Notes under the pieces: model-generated
Told to the model about the DNA's origin: nothing
Seen by the model: the letters and a program-made list of their open reading frames with translations, nothing else
Databases searched by the model: none
Shown: positions 32,975 to 39,446 of the stretch, piece by piece
How the letters are laid out: each line of letters starts with the position of its first letter
How positions within the stretch are numbered: the stretch's first letter is position 1
Assembly: GCA_934630985.1 (NCBI GenBank)
Contig: CAKTXO010000005.1
Span: 1 to 39,446, forward strand
Direction: 5' to 3'
DNA length: 39,446 bases
DNA from: an uncultured Oscillospiraceae bacterium
GTDB lineage: Bacteria; Bacillota; Clostridia; Oscillospirales; Oscillospiraceae
Position numbers and translations under genes: made by a program

Positions 32975-34930
32975 TTACTTGATTTCTTCCTCTTCCCGGG
33001 ATTTTTCCCCTTCCGCGGCATCCCGCTTGGAATTGCGCCGGTTGGTGAAGGCATCCACCAATCGCCGGGCAAAGGTGTTTTCCTCCAGCCTGGCCTGGGC
33101 TTCCTCCCGGGCGGTTTCCGCCTGACGAGCCTGTTCCAGTGCCTTCTGTTCCCGGTCGAGGGCTTCCTGCTCCCGTGCCAGCGCCGCCTGCTCGGCAAGC
33201 TTGGTCTGCTCCAACTGCTCCCGGGCAGTCTTGAGCGCCGCCTCCGCCCGCTTCAGAGCGGCGGTAATCTCCCGCCGCTTGTAGCGAGCCTGGAAGGCAT
33301 CGTCCTGAGCGGCCTTGACTTCTTCTTTCAGCGCCTTCTCCTGAACGAGAGCCTGGGCTTGCAGTGCGGCCTGGGCATCCTGGGCGGCCTTCTTTTCCGC
33401 TTCCATAGCCGCCTGATGGGCATCCGCCTGACGGGCAGTTTCTTCCTTGGCCTCCGCCAGGGTCTTCGCCGCCGCTTGGCTTTGGGCTTCCATGGCCGCG
33501 TTCAGATCGGCCTCCCGCTGGGCGGCCTTTGCCTTTTCCTGATTCAGGGCATCGGCGGCGGCCTGGGCGGCCTTTTCCATGGCGGCGTTCCACTGGGCTT
33601 CCTTCCGGGCAGCCTTTTCCTGCTCCTTGGTCAGAGCTTCGGCGGCGGTCTGCTTTTCCTTGTCCAGAGCCGCTTGCAGCTCCTGCTTTTCCTTTTCCGC
33701 CTTCTGCTTGGTAAATTCCAGCCGATCCTCCGCCTGACGCTCGGCCTCCCCCCGCTGGAATTCCGCCTGCCAGCGGTATTCCTGGAAGGCCTTTTCGCTG
33801 TCGGCAAGCTGGGCTTCCAGCGCCTCCCGGCGGGCGGTCTCTTCGGCCAGCTTGGCCTCCGCGTCCAGCTGGGCCTGGGTCACCTCCTCGATGATGACCT
33901 TCCGCACTTCCACGTCGGGGATATTGTAGTCGGTGACAATTTCCTCCTGGATTTTCTTGATGAACTTGGGTTTCGTGATTTTTCTCCGCTTGGGGGGAAT
34001 TTCGCTGAGCTTCCGGGGGTCGGCCTCCAGAAGACTTTTGAACACCGTGTAGTTGGTAATCAGGTTGGAAAACAGCTGAATCTGGTATTCCTCGTCGAAT
34101 TCCAGGGGGGTGTCCCGCTCCTCGATGGAGTAGCCCACCTCGTCGTAGCTTTCCAAAAACTGCCAGAGCCGATAGCACACCCGGTAATCCGGATCCTTCA
34201 TGATGGTGTTAGTTCGCTGGATGGGGCTTCGCACCTTGGCGCAGCCCTTCATGATGTCGCAGAAGGCGCTGGTGCGCAGCGCCATGACCATTCGCCGCAC
34301 CCGGTCGATGCGCATAAAGACGGACATGTTGTCGCTGTCGTTTTCCGCGAAGCTCTGGGTATTTTTGACCTTCATTTCCAGCTTGTACTCGATCTGTTCG
34401 TAGGCGTCGTCCACCTTGCTGTGCATTTGCAGGGTGTTGCAGGTCTCGTCGCCGGTGGACCAGAAGATCACGTCCGTGCGCTTATCGATGAAGGTGACAA
34501 GCCGCTGAATCAGGTGGTAGATGAACCGGTTTTCGTACAGGTCGTAGGTTTCCTCCACGGTCACGTTCAGTATCCTGGTGGGCTGAATTTCCCCGTCCTT
34601 GCTGCTGGCAATGAACTGGGTGTTCATGCTCAGATGGCGGACGCTGTCGGCGGTGATCTTCCGAGCCAGTGCCACGGGCACCACCTCTTCGTTGCTGGTG
34701 ACGAACCGCCGGGGGTGCTCAGTGATCCGGTTCAGGGCATCCAGGCTGTCCTCGATGACTCCCAGCCACCGCTCGTCCACCTGCTTGTGCAGGACGGTGT
34801 GATTCTGCCGCAAGGTGGTGCTGCCCGCCTGAACCATTTCGAAAAGGTATTGGAAATACCGGTCGTTTTCCAGGGTTTTTCCAACCTTATTCACATATTT
34901 TAAGTAGAGATCGTTGATGGTTCCGGCCAT
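32975..34930 (-). CDS. DUF2357/McrC-like protein with long C-terminal coiled coil, no nuclease domain seen
   Basis: A 651-residue cytoplasmic protein. The first 340 residues are helical and contain RILNVTVEETYDLYENRFIY (about 120-140), which resembles the ENRF helix of DUF2357, the N-terminal region of McrC-family partners of McrB ATPases. Residues 350-620 are an almost unbroken Ala/Glu/Gln/Lys coiled coil. I see no PD-(D/E)XK nuclease motif, which McrC proteins normally carry at the C-terminus. The partner AAA+ gene lies just upstream, separated by a foldback element. An AGGGGGT site precedes the ATG. The function is not known; a coupling or scaffold role between the AAA+ protein and the peptidases is my inference. 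Confidence 0.68.
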   Translation of the reverse strand: MAGTINDLYLKYVNKVGKTLENDRYFQYLFEMVQAGSTTLRQNHTVLHKQVDERWLGVIEDSLDALNRITEHPRRFVTSNEEVVPVALARKITADSVRHLSMNTQFIASSKDGEIQPTRILNVTVEETYDLYENRFIYHLIQRLVTFIDKRTDVIFWSTGDETCNTLQMHSKVDDAYEQIEYKLEMKVKNTQSFAENDSDNMSVFMRIDRVRRMVMALRTSAFCDIMKGCAKVRSPIQRTNTIMKDPDYRVCYRLWQFLESYDEVGYSIEERDTPLEFDEEYQIQLFSNLITNYTVFKSLLEADPRKLSEIPPKRRKITKPKFIKKIQEEIVTDYNIPDVEVRKVIIEEVTQAQLDAEAKLAEETARREALEAQLADSEKAFQEYRWQAEFQRGEAERQAEDRLEFTKQKAEKEKQELQAALDKEKQTAAEALTKEQEKAARKEAQWNAAMEKAAQAAADALNQEKAKAAQREADLNAAMEAQSQAAAKTLAEAKEETARQADAHQAAMEAEKKAAQDAQAALQAQALVQEKALKEEVKAAQDDAFQARYKRREITAALKRAEAALKTAREQLEQTKLAEQAALAREQEALDREQKALEQARQAETAREEAQARLEENTFARRLVDAFTNRRNSKRDAAEGEKSREEEEIK

Positions 34931-34976
34931 AGCCGCACCCCCTGTGTGTGATGTTGAATGCCTGATAGGATTTTAG

Positions 34977-35137
34977 GGAGCCTCTGATTAAATCGGCAAG
35001 AGCTGGCAGCGAGAGATTTTTCTCTAGCCGAAGGGTTCGAAAGTGGAGGAATACTGTATGTATTTCCCACTTTTGAAGCTGCACGGATAGGGAAAAAGAT
35101 CCGCTATCCAGCCGCAGACGATTTATTCAGAGGTTCC
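34977..35137. mobile_element. Foldback MITE, GGAAGCTCTG family, short copy 3
   Basis: A 161-bp element with ends GGAGCCTCTGATTAAATC and (inverted) GGAACCTCTGAATAAATC and exact TTAG duplications (34973-34976 and 35138-35141). It lacks the tip insertion of copies 1 and 2. The two halves pair along nearly their whole length, with a tip of about ten bases. The right duplication contains the TAA stop of the AAA+ gene. Confidence 0.9.
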
Positions 35138-36781
35138 TTAGTAAAGATTCTGAATTCTGGTAAGATATGCCTTGCTGTCGGCCATGTTGGACTTGCCGAA
35201 GACCTTCTCAATGTACTCGATCAGTCCCTTGATCTCGTCCCGGACGAAGGTAACGTTCAGGCTTTCCAGCTTCTTCAGCACCTTCCGTGCCACGATGTAG
35301 TCCATGCCGTCCAGCTCGCTGCCGCCGCAGGCCACATACACCGGCACGAAATCGTACATCTGCTTGATGATACGGTTGCCGAAGGCCAGCTTGAACCGGG
35401 TCTGTAAGTACCCGTCCAGCTTATCGAGCTTGGCAATGGAAGCCTCGCTGATGGGATGCTCCTGCTTGGCCTTGGCGAACATGGCCATCAGATGGCTGCT
35501 CGTAATATGGCAGGGCGGCTGAGGATCGCAGGTGAAGGCCGCCGCCCGGTCGTTGAGCTCAATGGGCATGGCACGGTCGTAGACCTTATCGGTGATGGTA
35601 AAGGTGGAGTCGTCGTTGTTGGCGGTGCCGATGAACCAGATGGAGTCCGGCACCTGAATCTTGCCGTCAAACAGGTGCTTGGGATCCTTGTCCCAGGCGG
35701 TGGGCACCAGGTCAAGCACCCACTCGTCATGGCTGGGCATTTCCAGCACGGACAGCATTTCGGCGAAATAATATTCGATTCTCGCCAGGTTCATTTCGTC
35801 CAGAATCACCATGCTGGGCTCTTCCCGGTAGCCCGCCTCGTACAGAGCCCGGAGGAACTCGGTCTCGTTGAACCGCTTGGAGAATTCGTTGAAGTAGCCC
35901 AGCAGCTCCGTCCGATCCCGGTAGGAGGGCTGGACGGAAACCATGGTGGCAGGATTTTCCAGGAAGCGGCTGAAGGAGTGGGGAAGACTGGTTTTACCGG
36001 TACCGGAAATGCCTTCCAGAATCAGCAGCTTGGAGGAAGCCATGCCCGCCACAAAACGGCGGATGATCTCCGGGGTGTAATACAGGTGCATCTGGCTGCA
36101 AGCGAAGAGCCGGTAGTCCTCCACCAGCTCCTCCAGGGTAATCTGGTCGTCAAAGGCAGGCCGGACATAATCGGCATATTTTTCGTCCACCAGCGTCAGC
36201 TTGGGGAAACGGCTGGATTCGGGGGCGACTACCTCACCCTCCTTGGCCTCACCGTGCAGATTGCCGTTCTGGATGGTAATCTGGGCGTTGGCGATCTCGC
36301 CGCCGGCACCGGCCACCGCCGGGGCGGCATGACCCGTCACGTTGCCCAGCGTGGGGATGGCGTCGTCCAGCAGGGCAGAAGCCCCGGCGTAGGGCACCCG
36401 CTCGGTGCCGCCGATGCTGCTGACCTTCAGAGCCAGAATCTTGTTCTTCTCGTCCATCAGATTCAGCACCTGCCGGTTCAGCTTGCCGATCTCCCGATAG
36501 AGCTCGGCGTTGTCCTCCTTGTCGCCCTTCAGCTTCCGGCGAACCATTCCCCAGCGCACCAGCAGCACAATTGCCAGAATGGGCACGGCGATGAGAATCA
36601 GCATCAGGATAATGGCCAGCAGCTTTGCCGGAAAGCTCAGGGTGCCGAAATAGCTAAAGAAAATGGCAAAATACTGCCCCCAGCCGGTGATAAACAGCCG
36701 CAAAACCGCCGCGATCAGCTGGGCAATGTTGTAAACCACCTGAGAGATGACCTCAAAGGCAAATTTCAGAAAATCACTCAT
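35138..36781 (-). CDS. Membrane-anchored McrB-like AAA+ ATPase
   Basis: A 547-residue protein. Two hydrophobic stretches lie in the first 80 residues (about 14-40 and 50-75), followed by a short Lys/Glu helix. The AAA+ domain occupies about residues 225-500: Walker A LEGISGTGKTSLP (near 257), Walker B MVILDEMNLARIEYYF (near 327), and sensor 1 FIGTANNDDSTF with DRAMPIEL (near 387), the pattern of McrB/MoxR-like ATPases. Defence McrB proteins are normally soluble and bind DNA or RNA; here the N-terminus is a membrane anchor. It overlaps the first signal peptidase gene by eight bases. It probably remodels or drives a membrane complex. Substrate unknown. Confidence 0.82.
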   Translation of the reverse strand: MSDFLKFAFEVISQVVYNIAQLIAAVLRLFITGWGQYFAIFFSYFGTLSFPAKLLAIILMLILIAVPILAIVLLVRWGMVRRKLKGDKEDNAELYREIGKLNRQVLNLMDEKNKILALKVSSIGGTERVPYAGASALLDDAIPTLGNVTGHAAPAVAGAGGEIANAQITIQNGNLHGEAKEGEVVAPESSRFPKLTLVDEKYADYVRPAFDDQITLEELVEDYRLFACSQMHLYYTPEIIRRFVAGMASSKLLILEGISGTGKTSLPHSFSRFLENPATMVSVQPSYRDRTELLGYFNEFSKRFNETEFLRALYEAGYREEPSMVILDEMNLARIEYYFAEMLSVLEMPSHDEWVLDLVPTAWDKDPKHLFDGKIQVPDSIWFIGTANNDDSTFTITDKVYDRAMPIELNDRAAAFTCDPQPPCHITSSHLMAMFAKAKQEHPISEASIAKLDKLDGYLQTRFKLAFGNRIIKQMYDFVPVYVACGGSELDGMDYIVARKVLKKLESLNVTFVRDEIKGLIEYIEKVFGKSNMADSKAYLTRIQNLY

Positions 36782-37544
36782 TACGCTCCCCCGCCGCCTG
36801 TACGGCCTTGGCGGCCTCTTCCTTCAAACGCTTTGCTTCCGCCAGTGCGGCCTGAGCCTCCGCTCTGGCCTTCTCCGCCTCGGCCTTCGCCTGGGCAGCC
36901 TCCGCCAGAATGGCATCGGTGTCGGTTTTCTCCCCGGGCTTAGGTGCGGATTGCGCCGCGGCCTGGGCCTGCTCCCGGGCAGTCTCCACGGCGATGGCCT
37001 TCTTGAGATCAATGGACACGGTAATCAGGTGATACACCTGGTAGATGAAGAAAATCAGCAGGGGCAGCACGATAACAAGCAGGAAGCCCAGACTGCTGGA
37101 CAGGAAGCTCATCACCTTGCCGAAGCCCGCCAGATGGCATACATATTTGCCCACGATGTCCCCGTCGGCAATCATGTGAATATCGGCCAGCTCGTTGTTG
37201 TCACCCTTGGTCACATAGCTCCGGGCACCGCCCAGATCCTGAATCTCCGTAATCCGGTGGGTGTTCAGGGCAAATTCATTGTTGATGATGGTGTGGAAGG
37301 TAACGATGTCCCCTTCCTTCAGCGTCTCCGGGTCGCACTTGCGGATGATAATCAGATCTCCCGCCCGGAAGGTGGGGGACATGGAGTCGGACGCCACCGT
37401 CAGGGGGGTATAGCCCGCCAGGGAAGCCACCTGGTTGGTATCCTTGGTAGCCAGGGTGGTGAATGCGAACAGCGCCGCCAGCAGGATCACCACCCACAGT
37501 AGGATACTGATGAAGATTTCCGTTCCGCGTTTGACTGCGTTCAT
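36774..37544 (-). CDS. ER/SipW-type signal peptidase I, first copy, with coiled-coil tail
   Basis: A 256-residue membrane protease. It has an N-terminal helix (about 10-31), catalytic Ser in VASDSMSPTF, His in FALNTHRITEI (in place of Lys, as in SipW/ER-type enzymes), TKGDNN and DIVGK boxes, and a second helix (about 148-172). About 80 residues follow that should face the cytoplasm; they form an Ala/Glu/Lys coiled coil very like that of the DUF2357 protein. The tail is much longer than in SipW. A GGAAGG site precedes the ATG. Three exported-protein genes lie directly upstream, and the AAA+ gene overlaps its stop. Confidence 0.9.
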   Translation of the reverse strand: MNAVKRGTEIFISILLWVVILLAALFAFTTLATKDTNQVASLAGYTPLTVASDSMSPTFRAGDLIIIRKCDPETLKEGDIVTFHTIINNEFALNTHRITEIQDLGGARSYVTKGDNNELADIHMIADGDIVGKYVCHLAGFGKVMSFLSSSLGFLLVIVLPLLIFFIYQVYHLITVSIDLKKAIAVETAREQAQAAAQSAPKPGEKTDTDAILAEAAQAKAEAEKARAEAQAALAEAKRLKEEAAKAVQAAGERNE

Positions 37545-37572
37545 AGTTACTACCTTCCTTTTCCGCCAAGCT

Positions 37573-38370
37573 TCAGCTGTCGGTTCTATGTTTGTCGTTG
37601 CGTTGATCGATTAAAGGGTTTCCGTTTTCATCGGTGCCGATGAACCGGAGCCAGATTTTGAAATCCGCATTCCGGATGGAATCGTTGCAGGCCGGATCCG
37701 TACCCTCCAGCCAGACGCGCACCACCACGGGCTTATCTTCGTTTGCCTTCAGAGAGAACAGGGCGTTTCCGTCGTTGTAGGTCACGGTGCCGCCGGACGG
37801 CAGACCGAACTGCTTGCCGCCGTCTATTGGGGTGGAGGTGTCTCCCAGTCCCGGGTCATAGACGCTGACCTCCGCCGCGGTGAAGCTGATACGCATGGCG
37901 TCGGGGACACCCTGCCGCTGGGATTCCACCCGGGTGCCGTCGGAGCCGCCGGAGCTGCTGGCACTGGTCAGGTGGACGATCATGTCCTCCGTAGCCATAA
38001 AGTGCAGGGTAAATTCCAGATAATATTCCTTTTTCGCCGCCGCGCCGCTTTCCAACACAAAGGTTTCAAAGTTCCGGGTGGTCACCGGGGTCAGGGGATG
38101 GGTCTTGGGGTCATAGCCCTGATCCCGGGCGATCCGAGCGGCGATTTCGTCAAAGGACAGGGTCTTTACATAGTCCTCAAAGCTGTCGTGGGCATCCAGG
38201 TCAAAGCGCAGGTTGGCGCCGGTGGTGATCTCCATGCGCATACTGCGCACCCTCGTCCGGTCGGCGATGGTCATCCAGGCGGCGGTGGCCGCGGTGACGC
38301 TGACGAAGGCCAGCAGAGCCAGAAGAACCGAGGTGGTCAGCAGCCGCCGGGTATTGTTCTTTTCCTTCAT
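37573..38370 (-). CDS. SipW-type exported protein 3
   Basis: A 265-residue protein. Basic start, hydrophobic segment, then TAATAAWMTIADRTRVRS, the usual boundary of SipW-type signals. The mature part has VVVRVWLEGTDPACNDS near residue 225, a motif shared with the two upstream exported proteins, then FKIWLRFIG. It starts ten bases after the previous stop with an AAAGGAGG site and lies 28 bases before the first signal peptidase, its likely processing enzyme. Probably an extracellular subunit of the system. Confidence 0.77.
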   Translation of the reverse strand: MKEKNNTRRLLTTSVLLALLAFVSVTAATAAWMTIADRTRVRSMRMEITTGANLRFDLDAHDSFEDYVKTLSFDEIAARIARDQGYDPKTHPLTPVTTRNFETFVLESGAAAKKEYYLEFTLHFMATEDMIVHLTSASSSGGSDGTRVESQRQGVPDAMRISFTAAEVSVYDPGLGDTSTPIDGGKQFGLPSGGTVTYNDGNALFSLKANEDKPVVVRVWLEGTDPACNDSIRNADFKIWLRFIGTDENGNPLIDQRNDKHRTDS

Positions 38371-38380
38371 GGCGCCTCCT

Positions 38381-39238
38381 TTACTGCCGGAGCATTCCGA
38401 AGAACGCCAGGCTCAGGTAGGCATCCGTCATGCCCACGGTTTCGTTCAGGCAATCCGGGTCGCAGCCCTCCAGATAGAAATAAATGTCCAGCTGATAGAT
38501 TTTGTTCAGCTCCATGGTCAGCAGCGGCGTTTTCTCGGGGTTGGCTCCGTCGAAGCGCAGGCTGTCCAGAGATTCCGAGGGGTCTGCCGCCGCCACAGGC
38601 TCGCCTGCGGCATAGCCCAGCACCTGACCCCGTTCCAGGCGCTTGCCGTTTAGGTAGGTCACGCCGGAACCGACATCCACATCGCTGAGGCGAATGATTC
38701 TGGGGCTCTGACCCTCAAAGACCAGACCCAGCCGGGCGGCGGTGAGAAGCTTTCCGTCCTCCGAGCGGACGATGGGATTTTTCTGGGCGTCGCCGCTCAG
38801 GTACAGTGCCAGTCCGGCAGCCCCATCGGTGCCGGTGCTGGCAGCCCGGAGGTAAACGGTGTCGTGATAATAATATTCCCCGGTTTCGTCCAGGACGAAG
38901 CCCGTGGTCTGTCCGCTTCCGTCAAAGGTGGGACTTGACCAGAAGTGGCTTAAGTCGGCGGTGGACACGGGCATGAGCTTGTCCTCCCCGTCCGGGGTTT
39001 TCAGAGCCACCTGGCTGATATCGTTTCCGCTGTCGTCCTTGGCCTTGCCGGGACTGAAAGGCTCCCGGCTCCGGCTGATTTCCAGCGTCACGTCGGCAGA
39101 GCCGGTTTTTCCGGTGATTCTGTCCGTCTGCACCTGCCGATTGGCGGTGAACCAGGCGTAGGTAGCGGTGGTGAGGGTCAGGGCGATGAGCACCAGAAAG
39201 GCGGCAAGCGCCCACAGATTCAGAATTTTTCGTTTCGT
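38381..39238 (-). CDS. SipW-type exported protein 2, apparent ACG start
   Basis: The frame encodes KRKILNLWALAAF, a hydrophobic segment and TTATYAWFTANRQVQ, a clear SipW-type signal. An AGGAGG site at 39246-39251 is seven bases before an ACG codon at 39236-39238, and the paralogue at 30473 begins ATGAAACGAAA at the same place, so I place the start at this ACG (285 residues). The only other in-frame start is a TTG at 39322, inside the upstream gene and without a proper site. The C-terminus has LDIYFYLEGCDPDCLNE, shared with its neighbours. Either a true rare start, a mutated ATG, or a sequence error. Confidence 0.75.
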   Translation of the reverse strand, partial: TKRKILNLWALAAFLVLIALTLTTATYAWFTANRQVQTDRITGKTGSADVTLEISRSREPFSPGKAKDDSGNDISQVALKTPDGEDKLMPVSTADLSHFWSSPTFDGSGQTTGFVLDETGEYYYHDTVYLRAASTGTDGAAGLALYLSGDAQKNPIVRSEDGKLLTAARLGLVFEGQSPRIIRLSDVDVGSGVTYLNGKRLERGQVLGYAAGEPVAAADPSESLDSLRFDGANPEKTPLLTMELNKIYQLDIYFYLEGCDPDCLNETVGMTDAYLSLAFFGMLRQ

Positions 39239-39284
39239 ACCCTCACCTCCTGTTTGTTTTCGTATCGCTTGTGGGCTTCCTTGG

Positions 39285-39446
39285 CTATGTGGGATCCCCG
39301 GCGAAGCCCAGCTGTAGGGCAATGTCCTTGCTCTGCACCGGGTTGTAGCAGTTGGGGTCGCAGCCCTCCAAGTAAAGCCAATACTCCACCGTGGCCACTT
39401 CCTCGGCCTTCAGGGTCATCAGCGCCTTGGCTCCGGCATTGCCATG
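39285..39446 (-). CDS. SipW-type exported protein 1, C-terminal end only
   Basis: The last 53 codons and the TAG of a gene that enters from the right edge. The text VATVEYWLYLEGCDPNCYNP, ending QLGFAGDPT, matches the C-terminal motif of the next two exported proteins. It shows that the operon, and probably its promoter, lie outside the window. The next ribosome binding site begins about 30 bases after this stop. Confidence 0.82.
   Translation of the reverse strand, partial: HGNAGAKALMTLKAEEVATVEYWLYLEGCDPNCYNPVQSKDIALQLGFAGDPT

Noticed and set aside
32975..36781. Calling the AAA+/DUF2357 pair a restriction (McrBC) defence system
   Set aside because: No nuclease domain is seen, the ATPase is membrane-anchored, and the genes sit between two signal peptidases inside an export operon, so defence is not the best supported role.

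Overview
The window reads as chromosomal DNA from a GC-rich Gram-positive anaerobe, most likely a gut-type Clostridia of the Oscillospirales/Ruminococcaceae kind. The basis is GC- and GCC-rich coding, strong AGGAGG ribosome binding sites, consensus TTGACA/TATAAT promoters, lipoprotein signal peptides and SipW-type export genes. The genus cannot be named from sequence alone. No rRNA, tRNA, CRISPR array or complete insertion sequence was seen.

Left part (1-10,050). The first codons of a gene leave the left edge. Next comes a translational GTPase of the EF-G/Tet(M) type fused to a Rae1/YacP-like NYN nuclease domain. A cation/proton antiporter and an overlapping MgtC-family membrane protein follow. 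A three-gene iron-type ABC importer (binding lipoprotein, double permease, ATPase) comes next. A terminator, two foldback elements and a perfect palindrome separate its binding-protein gene from its permease gene.

Middle part (10,050-18,650). A composite palindromic repeat precedes a minus-strand FecCD-type metal/chelate importer (binding lipoprotein, permease, ATPase) that ends in an FmdE-like gene. Upstream lie an AraC regulator and an ArsR/SmtB metal sensor in one unit. The sensor is divergent from a Zn/Cd-type P1B ATPase with a large Cys/His-repeat N-terminus. One inverted-repeat operator sits between the overlapping divergent promoters.

Right part (18,650-39,446). A minus-strand operon-like run contains six exported proteins with SipW-type signal anchors (one cut by the right edge), two ER-type signal peptidases, a membrane-anchored McrB-like AAA+ ATPase, a DUF2357/McrC-like protein with a long coiled coil, and last a 3,556-residue secreted GLUG-repeat protein. 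The order is three exported proteins, peptidase, AAA+, DUF2357, peptidase, three exported proteins, giant protein. I read this as a candidate undescribed surface assembly or export system, with a cytoplasmic AAA+/coiled-coil machine at the membrane acting on SipW-type substrates. That reading is inference from gene order and domains.

Small palindromic mobile elements are unusually dense. Five foldback elements share one internal core but have three different kinds of terminal inverted repeat. Two more belong to a second family with TNA target duplications. One large composite palindrome is also present. Several sit exactly at gene junctions, and one occupies the 5' leader of the leftmost gene.
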